From positions 32,529-96,528 of the forward strand of contig JBGCGJ010000010.1 in NCBI GenBank assembly GCA_045110675.1: DNA of 64,000 bases. Direction: 5' to 3'. The notes beneath the pieces are model-generated. The model saw nothing but the letters and a program-made list of their open reading frames with translations, was not told the origin of the DNA and searched no databases. Below, piece after piece: positions 7,596 through 16,992 of this stretch (position 1 is its first letter; each line of letters begins with the position of its first letter). Source of the stretch: JBALVT01 sp045110675. GTDB lineage: Bacteria; Pseudomonadota; Gammaproteobacteria; Pseudomonadales; Halieaceae. Position numbers and translations under genes: made by a program.

Positions 7596-9787
7596 TGTGC
7601 ACTCATCATCATTGCAATTGCTTTATCGGGAGGTCCCGCGTATTTAACCGTTCCGTCTTCCAACAAAACCACTTTATCGGCCAATCGGATATGACTGGGT
7701 CTATGACTTACCATGACCACCGTATGCTGACCTCTCAACTTCTCCAATTGGCTCATAAAACGTGTATCGCTGTCGTTATCCAAAGACGCTCCGGGTTCGT
7801 CCAGCAACACCAACTCAGCATCACAGGTGAACGCTCTCGCAATGGACAGAGAGCGCATAAAACCCGGTGGGTAATGATTAACCGATTGATCACCCAGTTT
7901 CGTATCGAATCCTTCGGGCAAACTCAAAATGTCTGAAAGAATACCCGCCTTATCCGCGGCCACGGACAGCATTTCATCGCTGGCCATACAATTATTCAGA
8001 CGCATGTTTTGTGCGATAGTCCCGTGGAACATTTTGATTTCTTGTGGCACGTAAGCCATGGAACGACGTAACTCCATGGCATTGAGCTGACGCAAATCCA
8101 CACCGTCAAGCAGTAAGGCTCCCGCCTGGGGTCGATACATACCGGCGATCAATTTCAGCAGCGTCGACTTACCAGAACCTGTAAACCCCACAACCGCGAC
8201 CATTTCACCCGGATTCACTGCAAATGAAACACCCAACAGAGCAGGATCACGGTCCTGTTCGTATCGAAAACTCACTCGATCAACGACTAAATTGCCCTCG
8301 ATTTTATCTTCAGCTAACTCCGTGTTGCTTTCATCTTTTTCCACTTTCAATCGCATCAAAGCGTTAATTTGCTTGATCGACTTGAGCATTTGTTCAAACT
8401 TTGAGTAGGATAAAAACGTACCTTGCAGAGGACTCAACACACGCCAAGCCAAAGTCATCGTGGCGATCAATGCACCGATCGACATAGTGCCTTCCATCAC
8501 CGCCATCGAACCAAAAGCCAACACCGAGATTCCGCACAAGGTCATAAGCGCCTGAGACACATTCGTCATCAGAGCATTCGCTACAAAGGTTTGGTAGTTC
8601 GAATGAACGGCTTCGCCAGAGACTTCGCGAAAACGTTCGCGCCATACCGTTTCACCGCCAATGGCTTTGATTTCCCGACGTCCATCAAAGGTTTGCATCA
8701 GCATTGTCTGCTTATCCGTTCTGGCTTTTCCGGCCCGCTCTACTTTGCGATTGACCATTGGCTGCGCCACAAGACTCAACAGTGCATAAAAACCAATCAT
8801 CACCAGCGGTACAAACGCGATAGGTCCCGCGAGGATACCTACCACCAACAGAAACAGCGCAACAAATGGAAGTTCCAAAACCAATGCTGCCGTTGGTCCC
8901 GTGAAAAAGTCGCGAAGAGAATCAAACTGTTTGAGCCGGCCAAGCTGAGCAGCGACTGTGGATTTCTCAGTAAACATGGGCGGAAGAAACAATAGCTGCT
9001 TAAAGGTCTCCACACCAATCAGGTAATCTAACCTACCGGCAATGGCGCCCATCACTTTCGCTTTTTGATAGCGAAGCAACAGGTCTGACACAATCAAAAT
9101 TGCAACTCCACCCAGAATCATAGGCAAACTGTCGAGTGATTTAGCACCAATCACCTTGTCGTATATCACCATAATAAAAATGGGTACAAACAGAGCCGTT
9201 AAGTTGATGACACATGTCATTAACAATAACTGCCAAATCATTTTTCGAAAACGCGACAGAAGCGTGCCAAACCACTCTGAGGTGTTTTGTTGTATCTGTT
9301 TGACACCGTGTGTAGGGTGTTTGTCGGTAAACAAATACGCTGTCCCGCTCTTGTTAATGTCGCCGAGCGGTATAACGCTATACTTATTCTGAATGGCATC
9401 GAAGCAACTGATCGAATTGTCATCTCGGTCAGTTAGGACAAGCACAGAACCATCATTGCCGATAAACAAAGCCGGATAGAGCTCATCGCGAACGTCTTGC
9501 AGATCGATTGTCACGGGATCGCTGTCGTAACCTAAATTGACCAGGATATTCCGCAAATCGATAAGATCTAACTCTCGAGCAAAATGGGGAACAGCTTCAA
9601 GCAATTCACGCGTAATGCTCTGTTTACCAAATGCTTTGAGTATTGGCATCAGGCAGGCGGCAAAGGGGGATCCGGCGGAGAATTCTTCAATATCTCCCTC
9701 ACGCAATGCATCCACGATTCGATCAGTAAAAACCGATTTCCGGGTCGGAGAATGATCTATTGAAACTGTATTAGCCAAGCCAGTCAT
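7592..9787 (-). CDS. Type I secretion ABC transporter with C39-like domain and degenerate signature motif
   Basis: A 731-residue half-transporter. The N-terminal 150 residues form a C39-peptidase-like domain without the catalytic Cys, as in RTX exporters that bind but do not cleave cargo. A six-helix membrane domain follows (about 180-460). The nucleotide-binding domain has Walker A GFTGSGKST (534-542), Q-loop PQE, Walker B LVLLDE with the catalytic Glu664, and His695. The signature LSGGQ is replaced by YPPGF (639-643). The neighbouring exporter has the reverse pattern (intact LSEG, Walker B Glu changed to Asp), so the two probably form a heterodimer with one competent ATP site. It lies 4 bp after the upstream ABC gene and overlaps the adaptor gene. 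Confidence 0.88.
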   Translation of the reverse strand: MTGLANTVSIDHSPTRKSVFTDRIVDALREGDIEEFSAGSPFAACLMPILKAFGKQSITRELLEAVPHFARELDLIDLRNILVNLGYDSDPVTIDLQDVRDELYPALFIGNDGSVLVLTDRDDNSISCFDAIQNKYSVIPLGDINKSGTAYLFTDKHPTHGVKQIQQNTSEWFGTLLSRFRKMIWQLLLMTCVINLTALFVPIFIMVIYDKVIGAKSLDSLPMILGGVAILIVSDLLLRYQKAKVMGAIAGRLDYLIGVETFKQLLFLPPMFTEKSTVAAQLGRLKQFDSLRDFFTGPTAALVLELPFVALFLLVVGILAGPIAFVPLVMIGFYALLSLVAQPMVNRKVERAGKARTDKQTMLMQTFDGRREIKAIGGETVWRERFREVSGEAVHSNYQTFVANALMTNVSQALMTLCGISVLAFGSMAVMEGTMSIGALIATMTLAWRVLSPLQGTFLSYSKFEQMLKSIKQINALMRLKVEKDESNTELAEDKIEGNLVVDRVSFRYEQDRDPALLGVSFAVNPGEMVAVVGFTGSGKSTLLKLIAGMYRPQAGALLLDGVDLRQLNAMELRRSMAYVPQEIKMFHGTIAQNMRLNNCMASDEMLSVAADKAGILSDILSLPEGFDTKLGDQSVNHYPPGFMRSLSIARAFTCDAELVLLDEPGASLDNDSDTRFMSQLEKLRGQHTVVMVSHRPSHIRLADKVVLLEDGTVKYAGPPDKAIAMMMSAQ

Positions 9788-9791
9788 TGCT

Positions 9792-11489
9792 CTATGACGC
9801 CCCCGCTAATTTGAGTTCGATTTTTTGTTGTTCTATTTGTGGTGGGGCAAAGGGATCTTGGTAAGGTCTAAGTTCGCCGTCGTGCAGCTCCAGAACGTGA
9901 TCGCATAAGCGCAAAAAAGATGGACGATGTGAGACGATGACCATGGTGCGACTACCTTTCATTTCTCTTATCAGCTCCACTAGCTTCTTATCGTTCTTAA
10001 CATCGAAATTCGCATTTGAATCGTCAAACAAAACGATTTTCGGATTTGAAACCAGAGAGCGAACGATAACAATTTTTTGTTTTACTCCCTCGGATAAGCT
10101 ACCTGCAGCGGATCCGCCAATGTAGGTATCCAATCCATCAGGGAGCTTAGAAACAATTTCCCCCAATCCAAGCTTTCCGGCGATCTCAATCGCCTGTTCA
10201 GCAGCCAGCCCCTCCCGATACAAAGTCATGTTCTCCAATATAGTGCCCTCAAAAATCACTCCCTGCTGAGGAACAATTCCAATTTGTGACCTTAAAAACT
10301 CTATATTAAAAGCGTCCAGCGGTTGCCCATCGATTGTGATTGTGCCTGAGTCTGGGCTTAGAAACTTCGACATCAAAGACAGAAGCGTACTTTTGCCTAC
10401 GCCATTGTTACCTGTTATTCCGATTGTTTCGCCGGCCTGAATCGTCAGCGAGAGGTTTTTCAAGAGAGGTTTTTCCTGTTTAGCGTAGCCAAACTCGAGC
10501 TGTCGCAATTCGATCTTTCCTCCGACAGCCGTCCCACAGCTGAAATCGCCGCTACTTTCGAGAGGAATAGAAAACAACTCATTCACTTTTTTAATCGCCA
10601 AACGCACGGACTGAAATTGTGTCCACACGCCCATGGCTCGCAACCCGGGTTGCAGAACTCTGCTGGTAAGCATGGTACCCGCAGCAAGCCCACCCACTGT
10701 TAAGCTGCCGTTCACCACCGCGATGCTGCCCACACCCACAAAGGAAATAATTGCCAGCTGAGAGAAAGTGGCGCCAATTCCTTGAGAGATGCTATTAATT
10801 TTGCTCAGGTCGTAAATACTGTCTGCAGATTGATACTGGAGACGCTCATAGCGCCGCAGCATTAGTGACTCCATGGCCATCGATTTGGCGGTGTGAATGC
10901 CTTGTAAAAGCTCTATTACGAAGTTCTGTCGGCGGTCTTCCATATTGGAACGCGTTACCAGGGAACTGTGTAACTGGCCTCCCGTTTTGTAAGACACCAA
11001 CATGAACACACCCAACAAAGTCAGCGGAATCCAAACCAAAGGACCCGCAATCACTGCGATGAGAATCAGATAGATCAATACAAAGGGAAAATCTATCAGC
11101 AGTAAAATCGACTGGCCCGAATAAAACTCCTGGATATTCTCTAGAGCATGAATTCGGTCTATGTAAAACCCCGCGGGTTTGGCGTCAAATGTGATGGTAT
11201 CTGACTGCAGGATTTGGTCCATCGCATCGACACTGGCCTGGTGATCAAACCGAGCACTTTCCCAGCTCAATATGACTGACCTAAGAGTTTTCATCAGTAG
11301 GTCCAGGCAAACAACAACGAACATACCGGTCATCAGCGCCGCAAAGGTTCCATCGGACTGATAGGGAATAATTCGATCGTAAAATTGAAGAATCACGACC
11401 GGCAACGCCAATGCCAATAAATTGATAGCGAACGAGGATACCAGGACATCGGTCCGGCGCCATGCGTTGGGTAAAGAGTAGTTCTGCAA
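9792..11489 (-). CDS. Type I secretion ABC half-transporter without C39 domain
   Basis: A 565-residue exporter half: six transmembrane helices (about 15-290) and a nucleotide-binding domain. Walker A is GNNGVGKST (360-368), the signature is LSEG (465-468), Walker B is IVLFDD with Asp490 where the catalytic Glu is expected, and the H-loop His is 521. The D-loop is also unusual (NANFD). It lacks the N-terminal domain of its partner. The likely start is a TTG at 11487-11489 with AGGAG eight bases upstream. It is the first gene of the secretion operon, transcribed divergently from the RTX gene with 233 bp between the starts. Confidence 0.86.
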   Translation of the reverse strand: MQNYSLPNAWRRTDVLVSSFAINLLALALPVVILQFYDRIIPYQSDGTFAALMTGMFVVVCLDLLMKTLRSVILSWESARFDHQASVDAMDQILQSDTITFDAKPAGFYIDRIHALENIQEFYSGQSILLLIDFPFVLIYLILIAVIAGPLVWIPLTLLGVFMLVSYKTGGQLHSSLVTRSNMEDRRQNFVIELLQGIHTAKSMAMESLMLRRYERLQYQSADSIYDLSKINSISQGIGATFSQLAIISFVGVGSIAVVNGSLTVGGLAAGTMLTSRVLQPGLRAMGVWTQFQSVRLAIKKVNELFSIPLESSGDFSCGTAVGGKIELRQLEFGYAKQEKPLLKNLSLTIQAGETIGITGNNGVGKSTLLSLMSKFLSPDSGTITIDGQPLDAFNIEFLRSQIGIVPQQGVIFEGTILENMTLYREGLAAEQAIEIAGKLGLGEIVSKLPDGLDTYIGGSAAGSLSEGVKQKIVIVRSLVSNPKIVLFDDSNANFDVKNDKKLVELIREMKGSRTMVIVSHRPSFLRLCDHVLELHDGELRPYQDPFAPPQIEQQKIELKLAGAS

Positions 11490-11722
11490 CTTCAGCTCCT
11501 GGAATTTCGCCGCGCGTAGCCATTTTTCGGCAAGAGGGCCAAAAAACAGAATAGACGACGTAACCCTTTGTTTTTATTAATAAAAAGGTTAACTTTAGCT
11601 TGCGGTTTCGCATTTTTTCCGCAATACTTACGGTCCGATATCAAAAATGCGCTCATTTCACTTACTTACCACTACATAGGCTATCGACCAAATAGCCAAT
11701 AACTTTAATGGTAGGTGTAATT
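11490..11722. promoter_or_regulatory. Divergent control region between the secretion operon and the RTX gene
   Basis: This is the only space in which promoters for both the exporter operon (minus) and the RTX cargo (plus) can lie. It is AT-rich in the middle (TTTTTATTAATAAAAAGG around 11570-11588). It contains the RTX ribosome-binding site (GGTAGGTG) directly before the ATG at 11723. I cannot place -35 and -10 boxes with confidence. The arrangement allows exporter and cargo to be co-regulated. Confidence 0.4.
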
Positions 11723-14701
11723 ATGGAATCGAAGCACAAGACAGATCGGGAACACTCCACAGAGCAGCTTTTCTCGCTTGAAGAAAAGCAAGCTCAGGAA
11801 CTTGAGGAAGCGCAAGAACAACTGGGCGCGACTGGAGGAAGCGATGAAGAATTGTTTCTTCAGAATATCTTCTATGACAAAGGTGAAGACGCTCAGGACG
11901 ATAGACTCCTCTACTCCCAACCGGAACAGGAAGATAGCGCAGCCCGTGAGGCGAAAAACGACGACGCGTCACAAGACACCGAGCGAACGTCGGAACTGCA
12001 GGGGATATTCAGGGCGGCTACTGGCGAGGCCAGCTCAAGTGTGCAAAATTCAAACAGCAACTTGGCAGATAGCGGAGCACAGCTAGATTCAAGCACTTTA
12101 ACAGCCGCCGGAGAGAGGTCTCACGCTTTTAGAGGTGGATCAGTCTCACAAAGTGATCCCACATTGGTTGATAGCGCGTCCACAGCGGGAAATGCCGACA
12201 GTGACATCAGCGCTGATTCCAATTCAATAAATACCAATGCGATTCCAGATGGCGATACAGACACAGTCAGTTACTCAGAAAGCACAGGATCAATCACTAT
12301 TGATGGTGAAGAGACTCCGGACAGCCAAGTCAATACAAACCCCAGTAGTGAAGCAGAATCTACGCCAATAGAAGCGTCTGAATCGGCAGCTTCTCCTCAG
12401 CCAGCAGCAGAAATATCTCAAGCATCAGCCGTTGAGGCGCCAGTTTCTATCGAAGCACCCATCAGCAATGTCAGCAATGTCAGCAATGAGCCTGAAAATG
12501 CGCAAGTAGAAGCGATCCGAACAACCGGACCCGTCGCCGGTGATAACAGCAATGATAGCTCAGACCCGGGTTCTGCCAAAGAAGTGCCTTCGTTCGTACT
12601 CACAGGCACAGTGGGAGACGTCATTGTCGAAGAAGCGGCAGGTAGCGATAGCTTAAATGCCGGGACCGGCAACGATACAGAGTCAGCTGCAGCGCCTGTA
12701 CCGTCTGAGCCTGTATCATCGGAACCTACACCGTCGGAACCTACACCGTCGGAACCATCTGAACCGGAAACCACTGGGGAGGAAGGGGGAAATCCCGAGG
12801 AAGTTAATCCGCCTGTTACACCGGTCAATAATGACCCCACCGTTGGCAACGTTGATTTAGGTGCGACAACTCAGGAGACCGCAATCGTTTTTTCCGGAGA
12901 GTCGCTGTTAGCCAATGCAAGCGATTTAGATGGCGACAATCTGCAAGTGACAAAAGTATCTGTCCAATCAGAATACGGAATTGTTACCGAAAACGGCGAT
13001 GATACCTGGACATTTCAACCCGCTGCTGAGTTTTACGGAGACGACATTAGCCTCGAATTCTCAGTATCGGATGGCACAAGCATCATTGGCGCCAGTGCCA
13101 TCCTCGACGTCACACCCGCAACAGCCGAAAGACTTAGCCTGATCGGAACGGAAAACGCCGACACATTGGTAGGCAGCGAAACTAATGATCATATAGAAGG
13201 CAAAGGCGGCAACGACAGTCTCTATGGTGGTGAGGGCGACAACGTTCTTGACGGCGGTGAGGGCAACGACCGTCTTTACGCCCACAAAGGCGGCACCGAT
13301 CATGTCAGCGGTGGCGCAGGCGACGACTTACTCTATATCGATGGCAATGACACTGTCGATGGCGGCGAAGGTAACGACCGGGTCTATACCTACGGCGAAG
13401 ACGACGTGTCGCTGGACATCGGTGCTTCCAGCATCGAATCCGTGCAAGCACAAAGCAATGCCGATCATGAGATCGACGCCAGCACCGCAGATGCCGGCGT
13501 ACGCGTCAGTTTGCGCGGCGGTGACGATGAGGTCACGGGCTCCGATCACAACGACAGCATCAATACAGGCTGGGGTGACAATACCGTCGATGCCGGGGCC
13601 GGCAACGACAGCATCACCACCGGCGGCGGTAATGATGTCATCTCTGGCGGCGCGGGCAATGACAGCATCAATGCCGGAGCCGGTGACAACACCATCGACG
13701 GCGGCGATGGCTCCGATCGCATCTACGCCCACAAAGGCGGCACCGACGACATCAGCGGTGGCGCCGGTGACGACCTCCTCTACATCGACGGCAATGACAC
13801 CGTCGATGGCGGCGAAGGTAACGACCGGGTCTATACCTACGGCGAAGACGACGTGTCGCTGGACATCGGTGCTTCCAGCATCGAATCCGTGCAAGCACAA
13901 AGCAATGCCGATCATGAGATCGACGCCAGCACCGCAGAGGCCGGCGTACGCGTCAGTTTGCGCGGCGGTGACGATGAGGTCACAGGCTCCGATCACAACG
14001 ACAGCATCAACGCTGGAACCGGGGATAACGTGATCGACGGGGGTGCCGGCAACGACAGCATCACCACCAGTGACGGCGATGATGTCATCTCTGGTGGCTC
14101 CGGTAACGATACGCTCAAGGCCGGAACTGGAAACGATACTATCGATGGAGGCGCTGGCAGTGACCGCATCTACGGTGGCGACGGTGCAGACACCATCTCT
14201 GGAGGTTTGGGCAATGACACCATGGACGGGGGACAGGGCAATGACACGCTGGTGTTGCAAGGATTCAGGTTCGAGTACGAGGTGACTCAAAACTCAGATA
14301 GCCAGTATACGATCACCGATACAGTCGAAGACCGAGATGGCTCTGATAAAGTGTCAAACTTCGAGCAGTTCCAGTTCGCGGATGTCACCTTAGACACCGA
14401 GGAAATTCTGCTTCCGGCGACAGAACCAGCACCGACGGTTAGCGGTGAGGAACTCTTGCAGACCATGGAGGCCAGCGCTGGTTTGGAAAGCGAAATGGGA
14501 TGGGCAGAATCTGTACAAGTAGACGATTCGAGTTTTAGCACCACAACCGAGAGCGGCTGGGACTCCGGCACCGACTCCAGCGCGACTGAAACCGATCTAG
14601 CAGCAAGTGCAATGGATCTCACACCTGACACTTCCAGCGTCGTCACCATGACGGAAAGCGCAAATGCAGGAGTAGAGGGAACAGAAAACCTCGATGGCTA
14701 G
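11723..14701 (+). CDS. RTX (GGxGxD repeat) secreted protein, probable cargo of the adjacent exporter
   Basis: About 992 residues from the ATG at 11723. An ATG 15 bases earlier lacks spacing to the GGTAGGT site. The N-terminal 350 residues are very acidic, Ser/Glu/Ala-rich and low in complexity, with a Pro-Ser-Glu repeat (EPTPSEPTPSEP). A cadherin-like module follows (about 380-465, ASDLDGDNLQVTKVSV, then TWTFQPAAEFYGDD). From about 480 to 850 there are Ca2+-binding nonapeptides of GGxGNDxL type, including a 149-residue module present twice. A C-terminal segment (about 850-992) rich in Ser/Thr/Asp ends in hydrophobic and acidic residues, as expected for a type I secretion signal. No signal peptide is present. 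It is an extracellular calcium-folded protein. No catalytic domain is visible, so adhesin or matrix protein is more likely than toxin. Confidence 0.85.
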   Translation: MESKHKTDREHSTEQLFSLEEKQAQELEEAQEQLGATGGSDEELFLQNIFYDKGEDAQDDRLLYSQPEQEDSAAREAKNDDASQDTERTSELQGIFRAATGEASSSVQNSNSNLADSGAQLDSSTLTAAGERSHAFRGGSVSQSDPTLVDSASTAGNADSDISADSNSINTNAIPDGDTDTVSYSESTGSITIDGEETPDSQVNTNPSSEAESTPIEASESAASPQPAAEISQASAVEAPVSIEAPISNVSNVSNEPENAQVEAIRTTGPVAGDNSNDSSDPGSAKEVPSFVLTGTVGDVIVEEAAGSDSLNAGTGNDTESAAAPVPSEPVSSEPTPSEPTPSEPSEPETTGEEGGNPEEVNPPVTPVNNDPTVGNVDLGATTQETAIVFSGESLLANASDLDGDNLQVTKVSVQSEYGIVTENGDDTWTFQPAAEFYGDDISLEFSVSDGTSIIGASAILDVTPATAERLSLIGTENADTLVGSETNDHIEGKGGNDSLYGGEGDNVLDGGEGNDRLYAHKGGTDHVSGGAGDDLLYIDGNDTVDGGEGNDRVYTYGEDDVSLDIGASSIESVQAQSNADHEIDASTADAGVRVSLRGGDDEVTGSDHNDSINTGWGDNTVDAGAGNDSITTGGGNDVISGGAGNDSINAGAGDNTIDGGDGSDRIYAHKGGTDDISGGAGDDLLYIDGNDTVDGGEGNDRVYTYGEDDVSLDIGASSIESVQAQSNADHEIDASTAEAGVRVSLRGGDDEVTGSDHNDSINAGTGDNVIDGGAGNDSITTSDGDDVISGGSGNDTLKAGTGNDTIDGGAGSDRIYGGDGADTISGGLGNDTMDGGQGNDTLVLQGFRFEYEVTQNSDSQYTITDTVEDRDGSDKVSNFEQFQFADVTLDTEEILLPATEPAPTVSGEELLQTMEASAGLESEMGWAESVQVDDSSFSTTTESGWDSGTDSSATETDLAASAMDLTPDTSSVVTMTESANAGVEGTENLDG
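13279..13563 (+). repeat. RTX gene internal direct repeat, copy 1
   Basis: First copy of a nearly identical module, beginning CGCCCACAAAGGCGGCACCGA and ending at GACAGCATCAA. The second copy starts exactly 447 bp (149 codons) later. Much of the module (from about 13357 on) is identical at the nucleotide level, with only a few changes, mostly at third positions near the beginning. This points to recent duplication or gene conversion. Confidence 0.85.
13726..14010 (+). repeat. RTX gene internal direct repeat, copy 2
   Basis: Second copy of the module at 13279. It encodes the same sequence, from AHKGGTD through VTGSDHNDSIN, with Asp/Glu changed at one position (ADAG to AEAG). The between-copy segment consists of ordinary GGxGxD repeats. 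Such repeats favour expansion or contraction by recombination. Confidence 0.85.
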
Positions 14702-14731
14702 CGACTGACCTGCATTCTTTAAGGAGCCGAA

Positions 14732-14756
14732 CCCCGCTCGCAATCGCGAGCCGGGG
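14732..14756 (+). terminator. Possible terminator after the RTX gene
   Basis: A GC-rich hairpin (CCCCGCTCGC pairing with GCGAGCCGGGG, one-base bulge) lies 31 bp after the RTX stop. The following ATCTTTCCCTT is only a weak T-tract, so termination is plausible but not certain. Confidence 0.45.
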
Positions 14757-14922
14757 ACAATCTTTCCCTTCAGTAGAACATTGTTCCAGAATCCTAATGA
14801 TGTTTGGAGCTGAAACATAAGACTACACCTGTGCTTAACACTGTGAATGCTTGATTCACAAGCAGGCCTATTTGAATTACCTTAGGAGACGGAGAAATCA
14901 TCTAATTTGCGAGAATAGTTCG

Positions 14923-15708
14923 ATGCAGCCAGCCAAATTTGTGCACAGTTACGTTGACGCCTGGAATCGCCAGGATGCAAAAGCCATAGCAAATCATATG
15001 GCGGACAACGGCACCTACATGGACATCCCCGTCCACCAGAATATGTCTCGGCAAGAGCTGATCGACCACCTTGAAGAACTTTTCATTCGCGAGGCTTATT
15101 ATTATAAGCTCAGCGGAGAAGTTCTATCGGGTGAAACAAGCATTGCTTTCCAGTACCAGGTATTCCCTAGAGATTCCATGAACGAGCCAAAACCCACGCA
15201 AACCTGGTTCGGTGCGGAATTCATTACCCTTAGCAACGGCGAAGCAACAGAAATTGCCGATTACTATGAGCAGGTGGGCCAAAGCGCCCCTAGCAGCCCT
15301 ATTGCAGCTGCGACCAGTGCCAATCGTATTCAACGCTACGCCAAATCTGGTCTAAGTGCGCCAAAAATGGATCAGCTGAAGGAGCAAATCGGCCAACAGA
15401 TGGAAACGCACAAAGTTTATCTGCATCCTGAGCTGACACTTCCTGATTTGGCGGACAAGTTGAACTGTACCGTCAACCATGTCTCACAGGCAATCAACGC
15501 CGGTTTTGGTGTTAGTTTCTTCGACTATATCAACGAGTACCGTGTGAATAACGCCATGGATCTTTTGCGAGACAACGGCGTTGATTCCCGCACCGTTCTC
15601 AGCGTTGCCTTAGAAGTAGGGTTCAATAGTACGTCGACGTTTTATGTGGCGTTCAAAAAAGTCACTGGGAAAACACCGGCAGAATACCGCCGCAGCCAAA
15701 ACGAGTAG
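14923..15708 (+). CDS. AraC-family regulator with N-terminal SnoaL/NTF2-like domain
   Basis: About 261 residues from the ATG at 14923. The frame is open back to a TTG at 14851 but those residues are basic and unlike the family. Residues 1-120 form an NTF2/SnoaL-like fold (FVHSYVDAWNRQDAKAIANH, then ADNGTYMDIPVH), a small-molecule pocket. The C-terminal 90 residues are an AraC-type double helix-turn-helix (LTLPDLADKLNCTVNHVSQA; VALEVGFNSTSTFYVAFKK; TGKTPAEYR). This pairing is uncommon, and the sensor is probably ligand-binding. The gene converges on the catabolic operon that ends at 15787, so it may sense that pathway's substrate. Confidence 0.8.
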   Translation: MQPAKFVHSYVDAWNRQDAKAIANHMADNGTYMDIPVHQNMSRQELIDHLEELFIREAYYYKLSGEVLSGETSIAFQYQVFPRDSMNEPKPTQTWFGAEFITLSNGEATEIADYYEQVGQSAPSSPIAAATSANRIQRYAKSGLSAPKMDQLKEQIGQQMETHKVYLHPELTLPDLADKLNCTVNHVSQAINAGFGVSFFDYINEYRVNNAMDLLRDNGVDSRTVLSVALEVGFNSTSTFYVAFKKVTGKTPAEYRRSQNE

Positions 15709-15786
15709 CTTTTTTGGGACTTCGTCGACGCTTAGCCGGTCAGATAAGAAGCGAAGTAAACCGGTAGCCAGCAAGTCTAGGTCTTA

Positions 15787-16989
15787 CTAGAAATCCGCGG
15801 GCGGAGTGGTTTTCGCCCTATCAGGTGCCCAAAACGCTTGATCGATCTTCTCGCATCGAGCTACTTTGTTGTACTGGCGAAGCTCTTTTTCATAATAGAT
15901 TTCTGCCCATAATTCGCCGCCAAGAGCTTCTGTTTTGATCATGGCAAGTGCAATATTTGCTTTAACCGCAGGCGACCACATTGCTGAGGTGACATAGCCC
16001 ACCTCCCTGGAGCAGCTCTTGTTTGAATATATGTACGCACCGTCGGCAACCTTGTTCCCTTCTATGTCCAATTTGGTGAGGGTATAGGTTGGGCCTCGAT
16101 CCCTGTCTTCCAACAGTGCCTGCCTACCATTGAAATGCGGTTTTTTAAAATCCACCAACCAACCAAGATTCAACTCGAAGGGTGTTTGATCGTGCTGAAA
16201 ATGAACGGTTTTCAGAGCTTCGTTAAATTCCATATCTGGCATGATGAATCCCGCTTCCAACCTGGCCATGTTAGTGGCTGCTTCTCCGTAAGGTTGAATT
16301 CCATAGTTCTCTCCCACGGCATATAGGGCATCCCAAAGCTCGATCGCCCGGCTTGGCTCGATCCAGAGTTCGTAGCCCAAATCCCCTGTAAAACCAGTGC
16401 GAGATATCATCAAAGTCGTACCAGCAAAATCGTAATGCCGGATTTGAAACGGTTTGAGCGTTTCAATAGCGATCAAATCCATAGCTCTCAAAACGGCACA
16501 AGAAGTGGGTCCTTGCAGAGACAAGGCGGCGATCTCATCAGTCTGGTCTTCAATGGTTAGCTGGGAAAAACCATAGCTAGCCTTCTTTAACCATGCCAAG
16601 CTGGGACTCCCACAGGTCATCATGTACTTTTCGGGGCCGAGTTTGAAAATGGTGCCGTCATCAATCACCCGACCCTCTTCGGTGCACCAGCAAACGTAGG
16701 TAACACGATGTTCCTTCATGTTCGCGATATTTCTGGTGACCATTCTATTGAGCATCGCCTGAGCATCTGACCCTTCCACGAGGTACTTTTGCATCGGAGA
16801 AATATCGTAAGTGCCACAACTGTTGCGGATACAAAAGTATTCGTATTCGGCATCGTAGTAGTAATCTGAAAACTTATAGCCATTCCATGACGACCAGGCA
16901 TCACGCAAATTGAGCGGTGCCTGGCGCTCATGAAATGGCGACAGCTTGAGTCGCTCCCCCGCGTAGAAATCTATGTTATCAGCGGTCAT
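15787..16989 (-). CDS. GcvT-like aminomethyltransferase-family protein
   Basis: A 400-residue protein of the glycine-cleavage T-protein/DmdA fold, which moves one-carbon groups from N- or S-methylated compounds to tetrahydrofolate. Seen: RNSCGTYDISPMQKYLVEGSDA at the start (quoted as two overlapping pieces RNSCGTYDISP and MQKYLVEGSDA), RVIDDGTIFKLG, SRTGFTGDLGYELWIEP (the family folate-site signature) and ARLEAGFIMPDMEF. The C-terminal barrel is present (LGWLVDFKKPHFNGRQALL, then REVGYVTSAMWSP). The substrate cannot be read from the sequence. It is the last gene of an operon with two flavoproteins; its ATG lies 3 bp beyond the upstream stop. I infer it captures a methyl group released by that pathway. 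Confidence 0.8.
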   Translation of the reverse strand: MTADNIDFYAGERLKLSPFHERQAPLNLRDAWSSWNGYKFSDYYYDAEYEYFCIRNSCGTYDISPMQKYLVEGSDAQAMLNRMVTRNIANMKEHRVTYVCWCTEEGRVIDDGTIFKLGPEKYMMTCGSPSLAWLKKASYGFSQLTIEDQTDEIAALSLQGPTSCAVLRAMDLIAIETLKPFQIRHYDFAGTTLMISRTGFTGDLGYELWIEPSRAIELWDALYAVGENYGIQPYGEAATNMARLEAGFIMPDMEFNEALKTVHFQHDQTPFELNLGWLVDFKKPHFNGRQALLEDRDRGPTYTLTKLDIEGNKVADGAYIYSNKSCSREVGYVTSAMWSPAVKANIALAMIKTEALGGELWAEIYYEKELRQYNKVARCEKIDQAFWAPDRAKTTPPADF

Positions 16990-16992
16990 AAG

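Noticed and set aside
13224..14033. Plus-strand overlapping frame rich in Thr/Ala/Pro/Met
   Set aside because: It is a second frame of the same repeat; composition is an artefact of the repeat codons.
13328..14290. Long minus-strand reading frame (320 codons) opposite the RTX gene
   Set aside because: It is the shadow of GGxGxD repeat DNA, with Val/Ala/Ile-rich monotonous sequence and no start context. The plus strand codes a clear RTX protein.
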